A DNA stretch of 64,000 nucleotides from Prolixibacteraceae bacterium (GTDB lineage: Bacteria; Bacteroidota; Bacteroidia; Bacteroidales; Prolixibacteraceae): assembly GCA_023229575.1 (NCBI GenBank), contig JALNYZ010000004.1, positions 183,809 to 247,808 on the forward strand. The letters are read 5' to 3'. The notes under the pieces are model-generated. The model searched no databases, was not told where the DNA came from, and saw nothing but the letters and a program-made list of their open reading frames with translations. Each line of letters opens with the position of its first letter. Position 1 is the first letter of the stretch. A program made the translations under genes and the position numbers. Of this stretch, positions 43,594 to 51,451 are shown in pieces.

Positions 43594-45468
43594 ATGAGAC
43601 AAACTACCCGCAACCCATGGGCCTGGATCCCAACGCTTTATTTCGCTGAGGGGATACCATATGTGGTGGCCATGACAGTTGCAGTGATCATGTTCAAACG
43701 ATTTGGCATCTCCAACACAGATATCGCGCTCTATACCAGCTGGCTCTACCTCCCATGGGTCATCAAGCCCTTGTGGAGCCCGGTGGTTGACCTGTTCAAA
43801 ACGAAGCGCTGGTGGATCATCATCATGCAACTGATCATCGGGGCAGCGCTGGGTGGGGTAGCGCTGGCTATTCCCCTACCAGATTACTTTAAAATCACCC
43901 TCATCTTTCTCTGGCTGCTTGCCTTCAGCTCGGCTACCCACGACATTTCGGCGGATGGGTTCTACATGCTTGGATTGAATGAGCACCAGCAGGCCTATTT
44001 TGTCGGAATCCGAAGTACCTTCTACCGAATTGCCATGATCACCGGACAAGGGTTGCTCATCATTCTGGCCGGATATTTTGAGACGGCTACAGGTTTGCCT
44101 CCGGTAGAAATAACCGTGCAGGCCAGTCCGGGATATGCCAAAACGATTGAACTACCACAAATAAACCAGGGTGCAACAGCACAATCCGGTAATGCTACCT
44201 TTTCAGTATTCCCAGGTAGGGTGAGTCTTTCAACACAAAACATTCCATCACGACAGATGGATTCCATCCGCAAAATCGTTTCAACCCATAACCTATCACT
44301 TGGCTTTGTTGGCAACGGTAAACCTCAGGCATCTTCCGGTAAAGCGGCCGAATCCTCTGTTTGGTCAGATTATGTTTCCACTCCGATAAAACGTTTCCTG
44401 CAAAAACAATTCCAAAAACCGGAAGGAGTCCGATCGGGAGAAGTCATGGCTGGGAACGTCAAGGTAGTAGCCATCAAACTGAACGGAAAACCGGAAGCTG
44501 GGAAAGAGATGATCCTCAATTTCAAATTGAAGAGTGGCGACAACAGCCTGAAACTTATAGAAGGTGAACGGCTCGCCTTCAACCTGGAAAACTGGGAACA
44601 ACCGGCCTATCTGCTCTTTCTGGCCGATCCTAAACTCAATTCACCAACTGAGGCCAGTTTCAAGGGAACCTCCGGGAATATTCACCTGGCATGGAGCATT
44701 ACCTTTATCATTCTGGCCATCCTGTTTATAATTTTCTCTTTTTACCATCGTTTCATTCTACCATACCCGGTTACAGATGGAAAAGTACTGAAGGGGGAAG
44801 AGAGCATTTTAGGCGCTTTCTTCAAAACATTCGCCTCCTTTTTCAAGCGGAAAGAGATTTGGGTCATCCTCTCCTTTTTGATGTTCTACCGGCTGGGAGA
44901 GGCGCAATTGATCAAAATGGCCTCCCCGTTCATGCTTGATTCGAGGCAACTGGGCGGCCTTGGACTGACAACCGGAGAGGTGGGCCTCATCTATGGCACC
45001 TTCGGGATACTTGCCTTGACTGCCGGAGGGATTCTCGGCGGACTGGCAGCCTCCCGCAAGGGTTTCAGGTACTGGTTGTGGTGGATGGTACTCGCCATCA
45101 ATATTCCGCACTTGGCCTATGTTTACATGGCCTATGCACAACCATCCAACTATTTTGTCATAAGTTTATGTGCTGCCATCGAACAGTTCAGTTATGGATT
45201 TGGCTTTACCGCGTATATGTTGTACATGATCTATATCTCTGAAGGAGAGAACAAAACTGCCCATTTCGCCATTGCTACCGGTTTCATGGCCCTTGGAATG
45301 ATGTTACCCGGAATGTTCTCCGGCTGGTTACAGGATATTATCGGATACAAATATTTCTTCGTTTGGGTGATGCTGTGCATGATCCCGGGCATGATTCCGG
45401 TCCTTTTTCTAAATGTGAAACCCGAATTTGGGAAGAAAGTTAAAGATGAAACAATATCACCACAGTAG
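43594..45468 (+). CDS. AmpG-like MFS transporter with large periplasmic insertion
   Basis: Major facilitator of 624 residues resembling the muropeptide permease AmpG. The N-terminal half matches the family: NPWAWIPTLYFAEGIPYVV, SWLYLPWVIKPLWSPVVD, SSATHDISADGFYML and RSTFYRIAMITGQG. After the fifth helix (about residue 160) about 195 soluble residues are inserted before the next helix starts near 363; by helix count this loop is periplasmic. The C-terminal half contains the remaining helices (EAQLIKMASPFMLD, GTFGILALTAGGILGG, ISEGENKTAHFAIATGFMALG). Substrate is inferred to be GlcNAc-MurNAc or its peptides. The NagZ-AmiE type gene follows after a hairpin repeat. Confidence 0.88.
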   Translation: MRQTTRNPWAWIPTLYFAEGIPYVVAMTVAVIMFKRFGISNTDIALYTSWLYLPWVIKPLWSPVVDLFKTKRWWIIIMQLIIGAALGGVALAIPLPDYFKITLIFLWLLAFSSATHDISADGFYMLGLNEHQQAYFVGIRSTFYRIAMITGQGLLIILAGYFETATGLPPVEITVQASPGYAKTIELPQINQGATAQSGNATFSVFPGRVSLSTQNIPSRQMDSIRKIVSTHNLSLGFVGNGKPQASSGKAAESSVWSDYVSTPIKRFLQKQFQKPEGVRSGEVMAGNVKVVAIKLNGKPEAGKEMILNFKLKSGDNSLKLIEGERLAFNLENWEQPAYLLFLADPKLNSPTEASFKGTSGNIHLAWSITFIILAILFIIFSFYHRFILPYPVTDGKVLKGEESILGAFFKTFASFFKRKEIWVILSFLMFYRLGEAQLIKMASPFMLDSRQLGGLGLTTGEVGLIYGTFGILALTAGGILGGLAASRKGFRYWLWWMVLAINIPHLAYVYMAYAQPSNYFVISLCAAIEQFSYGFGFTAYMLYMIYISEGENKTAHFAIATGFMALGMMLPGMFSGWLQDIIGYKYFFVWVMLCMIPGMIPVLFLNVKPEFGKKVKDETISPQ

Positions 45469-45530
45469 GCACATAGAACACATTAGGAAAAAACTGTTGT
45501 ATCCTATTGTGTTCTATGTGCCTATGTGGT
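45459..45530. repeat. 29-bp inverted repeat over the AmpG-like stop codon
   Basis: Arms 45459-45488 and 45502-45530 pair with one bulged base and one mismatch around a 13-nt loop. The left arm contains the last codons and TAG stop of the transporter. Words resemble CACATAG and ACCACA. It probably acts as a transcript end or stabiliser. Confidence 0.9.
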
Positions 45531-45542
45531 TAAATAAATAAA

Positions 45543-48539
45543 ATGGGAAAGACTTATATATTAATCGCGATTTTCTTTTTTGCGCAGGTAACTCAGGCCC
45601 AAGTAAATCTGGAAAAATTGCTTCACCATCCATGGGTTGATTCGGTGTTCAATTCATTAACACCTGAACAACGTGTTGATCAATTAATTTGGATCGATGT
45701 AACCGCCAAAAACAATCTTTCAAAACAGTTCAATGATGCCGAACTGATTAAAAAATTTGGCTTTGGCGGAGTCATCTTTTTCGAAGGTGAACCGGTAACG
45801 CAGGCCAATCTCACTAACTTCTATCAATCCATTTCAACTACTCCGCTGGTAGCCGTGATGGATGCCGAGTGGGGAATCGGAATGCGGTTGCCCGGTATAA
45901 TGCCGCTCCCCTACAACATGCCCTTGGGCGCCACAGGCGATATCGCACTGGTCCGGGAGGCAGCGGTAGAGATGGCCAGACAGATGAAAAGAATCGGCAT
46001 CAACATCACATTGGGTCCCACCTGCGACATCAACACAGAGCCAATGAATCCGATTATCGGAATGCGTTCCTTTGGAGAATCGCGCAAAATGGTAACCGAT
46101 TTTAGCATTGCGGCCATGCAGGCCCTGCAGGAAAACGGGATCATGGCCACAGCCAAACATTATCCCGGGCATGGTGACACCCAAACCGATTCCCATTTTA
46201 CGCTCCCACTGCTCCCATATTCAAGGGAGCGGATCGATTCACTCGAATTGTATCCCTTCCAACAGCTCTCCAAAGCCGGAATCGGCTGCATCATGACCGC
46301 TCATCTGCATGTTCCCGCCATTGATAGTTCCAGAGAGATACCATCCAGCTTGTCTCCGAAGATGATCGATCAGATTTTGCACAAAGAGTGGCAATTCAAA
46401 GGACTGGTGATTACCGATGCCATGAACATGAGGGGTGTGAAAGGATATGAAAATCCCGGCAGGCTTGAAGTACTTGCCCTGAAAGCAGGGAACGATGTTG
46501 TCGAATATCCCGCTGATCCTGAGCTGGCGGTGAAAGCAATTTTGGCCGCCCTGAAAACCAAAGAGCTATCGCAGGAGGATCTTAACCTGAAATGCAGGAA
46601 AGTATTGGCGGCCAAGTTGTGGTGCGGCTTGAACAACAGGGTGAAAGTTGAGACGGCCAATTTGATCCGCGACCTCAACAGCCCAAAGGCAGAACTGACC
46701 AAACGAAAAATCATTGAGTCCTCGCTAACCCTGCTTACCAACAAAAACGAAATTATTCCTATTGGTCACCTGGAGGATACCAAAATTGCCGCTTTGTCAA
46801 TTGGAAGCGAGAAAGTGACACCCTTCCAGGGAATGTTGGCAAAATATACCAGAGTGGATTTTTTTCAACTGAAACAGAATTTTTCGGATGCCGAAAGGGT
46901 TGAAATGCAAAAGAAACTGAGTGGGTATGATCTGGTTGTGGCAGGTATTCACTCGATGTATGAAAGCAAACTCCGCCAATCGCTTCAGGTGGGCATCCTG
47001 CAAAAAGAGAAACAGGTGAGACCCTATGGTGTAACCAATCAGCTCGATTCGCTCTTTACATTTCTCGCGTCAAAGCAGAAAACCATTGCGGTTCTCTTTG
47101 CCAGTCCTTATGGATTGGGTGAGATACAGGCCACTTTGCCTGTCGATGGACTGTTGGTGGCCTATCAAAATGATTCGTTGGTACAGGAGCTATCGGCCCA
47201 ACTGATATTTGGCGGAATCGCGGCCAAAGGGAAACTTCCTGTCTCCGTAGCCGGGAAGTTCAAGGCTGGAGACGGCCTGGAAACTAAGAAACCCATCCGG
47301 TTGAAATACACCATCCCGGAGGAAGTAGGCATTCAATCGATGCAAATCAATCGCCAGATCGACTCCATCGTTTCACAGGCCCTTGATAAAAAGGCCTTTC
47401 CGGGCTGCAATGTACTGGTGGCAAAAGAGGGTAAGATCATCTTCCGAAAAGCCTACGGTTTCCATACCTTCGATAAAATGATCTCCGAAAAGGAAGACGA
47501 TTTGTACGATCTCGCCTCTGTGACCAAGATCACAGGTGGTCTTCCTGTATGGTTGAAACTTTACGATGAAGGGAAGATCAATCCCGACGAATATGTATCC
47601 ACCTATTATCCCGAATGGAAAAACCAGCTTTTCCACCGCTCAAACAAATCGGATATCACCATTAGGGAACTGCTGTCGCATCAATCCGGACTAACACCCT
47701 TTTTCCCATTTTGGAAAAAAAGCCTGAAAGAGAGTAAGCTCTCACCTCACTGGTATACTTTCGAACCGGATCGGGCGCATGGATTACAGGTTGCCAGAGG
47801 GGTGTATCTGGACAACCGATTCCCCAAAACGGTATACAAGACAATCCGAAAATCCGCATTAAAAAATAGGGGCAAATATGTATACAGCGACCTTCCTTTC
47901 GTACTGACACCAGTAATCACCTCCGGAATCTCAGGTAAGTCATTTGTAGAAGAATTGGACAACAATTTTTACAAACCGTTGGGTGCCTACCGGATCACCT
48001 ACAATCCGATGCTAAAATTCAAGGACGATGAGATTATTCCGACCGAAAATGACAACTACTACCGCAAACAACAGTTGCTGGGCACCGTCCATGACGAATC
48101 AGCAGCCGTATTGGGGGGAATATCGGGCAATGCCGGGTTATTTGCCACTGCCAACGATCTTGCCAAACTCTATCAGATGTACCTGCAAATGGGTAACTAT
48201 GGAGGTAAACAATATCTTAAAGAGAGTACCATGAAGGAGTTTACAAGGGTTCAATTTCCGCAAAACAAGAACCGTCGCGGGCTTGGATTTGATAAACCAT
48301 CGCTGAACAATGGTCAACTAAGTGAAAAAGATGCCTATCCCATCAAAAATGCATCGCCTGAAAGCTTTGGCCACTCAGGTTATACCGGTACGTTTATTTG
48401 GATCGATCCGCAATATGGTTTGGTCTATATCTTCCTGTCGAACAGAGTCTTCCCTACAAGAGAGAACAACAAGATCAGCGAATTGAATGTGCGTACTGAA
48501 ATACAGCAGATCATTTACCAACAAATGACAAAAAAATAA
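45543..48539 (+). CDS. GH3 beta-N-acetylglucosaminidase fused to serine hydrolase (NagZ-AmiE type)
   Basis: Exported fusion of 998 residues. The signal peptide (1-19) is followed by a GH3 NagZ-like domain: AKHYPGHGDTQTDSH (Lys205, His206, with the Asp-His dyad) and the nucleophile Asp292 in VITDAMNMRGV, then a GH3 C-terminal domain to about 590. From about 610 a class C beta-lactamase-like domain follows with SVTK (Ser659, Lys662) and the Tyr781 motif YSD. In Bacillus subtilis, NagZ and the serine-type amidase AmiE are separate neighbours that release GlcNAc and then split MurNAc from its peptide; here both activities appear joined and periplasmic. It follows the AmpG-like gene. Confidence 0.9.
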   Translation: MGKTYILIAIFFFAQVTQAQVNLEKLLHHPWVDSVFNSLTPEQRVDQLIWIDVTAKNNLSKQFNDAELIKKFGFGGVIFFEGEPVTQANLTNFYQSISTTPLVAVMDAEWGIGMRLPGIMPLPYNMPLGATGDIALVREAAVEMARQMKRIGINITLGPTCDINTEPMNPIIGMRSFGESRKMVTDFSIAAMQALQENGIMATAKHYPGHGDTQTDSHFTLPLLPYSRERIDSLELYPFQQLSKAGIGCIMTAHLHVPAIDSSREIPSSLSPKMIDQILHKEWQFKGLVITDAMNMRGVKGYENPGRLEVLALKAGNDVVEYPADPELAVKAILAALKTKELSQEDLNLKCRKVLAAKLWCGLNNRVKVETANLIRDLNSPKAELTKRKIIESSLTLLTNKNEIIPIGHLEDTKIAALSIGSEKVTPFQGMLAKYTRVDFFQLKQNFSDAERVEMQKKLSGYDLVVAGIHSMYESKLRQSLQVGILQKEKQVRPYGVTNQLDSLFTFLASKQKTIAVLFASPYGLGEIQATLPVDGLLVAYQNDSLVQELSAQLIFGGIAAKGKLPVSVAGKFKAGDGLETKKPIRLKYTIPEEVGIQSMQINRQIDSIVSQALDKKAFPGCNVLVAKEGKIIFRKAYGFHTFDKMISEKEDDLYDLASVTKITGGLPVWLKLYDEGKINPDEYVSTYYPEWKNQLFHRSNKSDITIRELLSHQSGLTPFFPFWKKSLKESKLSPHWYTFEPDRAHGLQVARGVYLDNRFPKTVYKTIRKSALKNRGKYVYSDLPFVLTPVITSGISGKSFVEELDNNFYKPLGAYRITYNPMLKFKDDEIIPTENDNYYRKQQLLGTVHDESAAVLGGISGNAGLFATANDLAKLYQMYLQMGNYGGKQYLKESTMKEFTRVQFPQNKNRRGLGFDKPSLNNGQLSEKDAYPIKNASPESFGHSGYTGTFIWIDPQYGLVYIFLSNRVFPTRENNKISELNVRTEIQQIIYQQMTKK

Positions 48540-48570
48540 TTGGTATTATATCTTACAGAAATCCTTAATT

Positions 48571-48591
48571 AATGTAAAAATTTGTTACATT
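48571..48591. promoter_or_regulatory. Candidate operator AATGTAA-N7-TTACATT
   Basis: A perfect 7-bp inverted repeat with a 7-nt spacer, 31 nt after the fusion gene's stop and about 160 nt before the NlpC/P60 gene. Its form suits a dimeric regulator, but no regulator or second site is known, so this is tentative. Confidence 0.3.
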
Positions 48592-48607
48592 AGTACCCAT
48601 TAAACGG

Positions 48608-48724
48608 TCAGGTTATTTCATTCCGGGGAAAACCTCTATTAAAGAATTTAAGTGCATCTATCAATTTCTTTTGGTTAAGGTATTCCACCATGTAGTTCCG
48701 CACTCTTTGAAACTCTTGATTCAT
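48608..48724 (-). CDS. Possible small protein or gene remnant
   Basis: A 38-codon frame from an ATG at 48722-48724 to a TGA at 48608-48610 encodes a polar sequence starting MNQEFQRVRNYMVEYLNQKK and ending near FNRGFPRNEIT. It looks helical and not random, and lies alone on the minus strand in a 213-nt gap between two plus-strand genes. It could be a small protein or the 5' fragment of a lost gene. No family is recognised. Confidence 0.25.
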   Translation of the reverse strand: MNQEFQRVRNYMVEYLNQKKLIDALKFFNRGFPRNEIT

Positions 48725-48752
48725 TTAATCTGTATTACCAAAACAAATCTTA

Positions 48753-49928
48753 ATGTTTCGTCTTTTCATAAGTCTGGTGAGTTTTACGCTGCTGATCGCA
48801 TGTCAAACTGTTAGCTCAAAGCTGAAAGAAGCGGAGCTTATTTCTCAAAGTGTGTCCGACCAATTTATCCAGGATTCAAGGGAAGATTTATACAAAATCC
48901 ACTTCAAAACAAGTGGAAAGTCACTGATTGCATTTGGTGAAACGACCAATTCTGAAGCAAGAAGGTCACTTTTGTCTCAATTAAGAAACTTAACCCTTCC
49001 CATCGAAGATAGTATCAAAATATTACCTGATCCTTCATTGGGAGAAAATACCTGGGGATTGGTCACTGTCAGCGTCTGCAACATTCGAACCGGACCAGCC
49101 CAGAGTGCCGAAATGACTACCCAGGCTATTTTGGGAACTCCTGTAAGGATCTTAAAAAAGTCAGGTTCATGGCTTTTCATTCAAACACCCGACCGATATC
49201 TTGGCTGGGTAGATGATGATGCCATTCAACAGACAGATACATCAATGATGTTGACATGGCAAAAGGGAAAGCGATTCATTTATCTTCCCCTTATTGGCGC
49301 TGGTGCCGACCCGGTCACAAAAGAGGCAGTCACTGACCTTGTAGCAGGAAGTATCCTGAAACTGGATACTATTTCCAAAACCGAAGCCCTGCTCCAAATG
49401 CCTGATGGACGCAAACTGACCGTCCCTTCAAACGACGGGATGGATTTTGACCTTTGGAAAAAGCAAACCGAAGCCAATCTGTTTTCCTTAAGCAGCACTG
49501 CCAGATCTTTGACCGGCCGTCCCTATTTGTGGGGCGGGACTTCAAGTAAGGGGGTCGACTGCAGCGGATTTGTAAAGACCGTCTACTTCCTGAACGGCAT
49601 CATATTGGCACGTGATGCTTCGCTGCAATTCAGACACGGACAATTTACCGATCCCCAAAAGGGGTACAATGCATTAAAACCTGGTGATTTGGTATTCTTC
49701 GGCCGACAGGCCAAAGGCAACAAACCGGCCAGGGCCACCCATGTCGGAATGTATCTGGGAAACGGGGATTATATCAATTCATCCGGATACGTTAAAATCA
49801 ACAGTTTCTCACCCGATCAAAAAACTTACGCCAAATTCAGGGAGGGAATGTGGCTGGGAGGCCGGACCATCCTGGGATCTGAAGGGGAGAAGGGGATTGT
49901 GAGGGTGAAGGATCATCCGTGGTATTGA
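48753..49928 (+). CDS. NlpC/P60 endopeptidase lipoprotein with SH3 domains
   Basis: Lipoprotein of 391 residues with a signal ending LIAC (Cys17). Residues about 90-240 contain two SH3-like segments (CNIRTGPAQSAEM, WLFIQTPDRYLGWV), followed by an NlpC/P60 domain with the catalytic Cys270 in GVDCSGFVK and His330 in ATHVGMYLGNG. Such proteins usually cleave the gamma-D-glutamyl-diamino acid bond of wall peptides, releasing L-Ala-D-Glu, the substrate of the epimerase encoded next. The two genes are separated by 259 nt holding a word array and a REP-like remnant. Confidence 0.9.
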   Translation: MFRLFISLVSFTLLIACQTVSSKLKEAELISQSVSDQFIQDSREDLYKIHFKTSGKSLIAFGETTNSEARRSLLSQLRNLTLPIEDSIKILPDPSLGENTWGLVTVSVCNIRTGPAQSAEMTTQAILGTPVRILKKSGSWLFIQTPDRYLGWVDDDAIQQTDTSMMLTWQKGKRFIYLPLIGAGADPVTKEAVTDLVAGSILKLDTISKTEALLQMPDGRKLTVPSNDGMDFDLWKKQTEANLFSLSSTARSLTGRPYLWGGTSSKGVDCSGFVKTVYFLNGIILARDASLQFRHGQFTDPQKGYNALKPGDLVFFGRQAKGNKPARATHVGMYLGNGDYINSSGYVKINSFSPDQKTYAKFREGMWLGGRTILGSEGEKGIVRVKDHPWY

Positions 49929-49960
49929 AGGATAAAGGATAAAGTAAAAAGGATAAAGTA
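49927..49960 (+). repeat. AAGGATAAAG word array, left copy
   Basis: Begins within the TGA stop of the NlpC/P60 gene and consists of three GGATAAAG words. A nearly identical copy lies in reverse orientation at 57836-57869, so the pair brackets the epimerase-SusCD-DUF4251 block. Confidence 0.8.
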
Positions 49961-50042
49961 GGGGTGGTCCTATGTGACCAACCTTTAACGACCAAATAAA
50001 ATATTGAAAGCGAAAATGAACAACGCAAAGGATTTTCAGAAC

Positions 50043-50136
50043 TCTGGAGGAGTGAAATATTTGTAGAATTGAAAACCAAAAGTGAATCCAGTCCGCGTAG
50101 AAATTTAGAAAAGAGGGAAATTCTTACTTCGGACGG
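50043..50136 (+). repeat. REP-like dispersed element, decayed copy 3
   Basis: Shows CTGGAGGAGTGAAATATTTG followed by TAGAA, then CCAGTCCGCGTAG and finally TTCGGACGGA, in the same order as copies 1 and 2, but without the GC-rich central hairpin. It lies between the NlpC/P60 and epimerase genes. Confidence 0.6.
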
Positions 50137-50187
50137 AATGACAACAATAATTGAAAAAGATCAACTGATTGAATAGGGAATAATGGA

Positions 50188-51324
50188 ATGAAAACCAATC
50201 GCAGAATATTTATAGGGACAACAACAATGGCTGCCGGCGCTGGTATCTTGTCATCTTTTTCGAAGGACGGGAAATCCCTACCGCATTACAAACCAACCGG
50301 TAACGGGTTGAAATTTACCTTCAGGCCCTTCGAACTTCAGCTCAGACATGTATTTACCATTGCCTCTAACTCCAGAACCACCACCGCCGTGATGTTAACG
50401 GAACTGGAATGGGAAGGGGTAACCGGCTATGGTGAAGCATCCATGCCCCCCTATCTGGGTGAGTCGCACCAGACTGCCACAAAATTTCTCTCCTCGCTGA
50501 ATTTATCACAGTTCAAAGATCCATTCAAAATGGAAGAGATCCTTGACTATGTTGATGCAGCCCTACCGGGAAACTGTGCCGCAAAAGCGGCGGTTGACAT
50601 TGCACTGCATGATTTGGTCGGGAAGCTGCTGAACCAACCCTGGCACCGGATTTGGGGATATTCTCCGGAAAATACACCCTTGACCACTTTTACCATCGGG
50701 ATCGACAAAAGTGAACAGGTCATTGCAAAAACCAAAGAGGCCTCGGCCTTCAAAGTATTAAAAATCAAAATCGGCGGCGGAAACGACGAAGAGATGATTA
50801 AAAGTGTCCGCTCTGTGACCAAAGTACCGCTTTGCGTGGATGTCAACCAGGGATGGAAAGACCGTCAGGAGGCATTGGACAAGATCTTCTGGCTAAAAGA
50901 GCAGGGTGTCGTCTTCATCGAACAACCCATGGCCAAACACGACTTTGACGATACAGCATGGCTTACGCAACACAGTCCGTTGCCCATCCTGGCAGATGAA
51001 GCGATGCAAAGAGTCGGCGATGTGGAACGGCTTCATGGAGTCTACTCCGGCGTGAACTGCAAACTGATGAAATGCACCGGCATGCGCGAAGCCCACAAGA
51101 TCATTGAGATGGCCCGAAGCCTGAAAATGAAGACCCTGATGGGATGCATGACAGAGACCTCCTGCGGAATCAGCGCCGCAGCCCAGCTCTCGCCCATCGT
51201 CGACTGGGCCGACCTGGATGGAAACCTGTTGATCTCCAACGATCAATTCGAGGGAATGAAGGTTTTGGAGGGAAAGGTAACGTTAAGCGACTTACCGGGA
51301 ATTGGCGCTAAAAAAATAATTTAA
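50188..51324 (+). CDS. Dipeptide epimerase (L-Ala-D/L-Glu type) with export signal
   Basis: Enolase-superfamily enzyme of 378 residues that converts L-Ala-D-Glu to L-Ala-L-Glu so the dipeptide can be hydrolysed, part of murein-peptide salvage. Active-site marks: KIK (Lys192, Lys194), metal ligands Asp218 (VDVNQGW), Glu245 (FIEQPM) and Asp270 (LADEAM), and the second lysine pair in CKLMKCTG (Lys292, Lys295). The N-terminus MKTNRRIFIGTTTMAAGAG has a twin-arginine pattern followed by a hydrophobic run, so the enzyme is probably exported, whereas the E. coli and Bacillus enzymes are cytoplasmic. It follows the NlpC/P60 gene that would supply its substrate. Confidence 0.88.
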   Translation: MKTNRRIFIGTTTMAAGAGILSSFSKDGKSLPHYKPTGNGLKFTFRPFELQLRHVFTIASNSRTTTAVMLTELEWEGVTGYGEASMPPYLGESHQTATKFLSSLNLSQFKDPFKMEEILDYVDAALPGNCAAKAAVDIALHDLVGKLLNQPWHRIWGYSPENTPLTTFTIGIDKSEQVIAKTKEASAFKVLKIKIGGGNDEEMIKSVRSVTKVPLCVDVNQGWKDRQEALDKIFWLKEQGVVFIEQPMAKHDFDDTAWLTQHSPLPILADEAMQRVGDVERLHGVYSGVNCKLMKCTGMREAHKIIEMARSLKMKTLMGCMTETSCGISAAAQLSPIVDWADLDGNLLISNDQFEGMKVLEGKVTLSDLPGIGAKKII

Positions 51325-51451
51325 AATAACTCATAATTAACCATCTATTCTATTTGAAATGAACTAAACAGACAAAGACCAAACAATCAATGCCATCTTT
51401 TTAAAAGTAAAAAGCAAAAATGAATTGCATTTAACCAAAATCAAAAATGAA

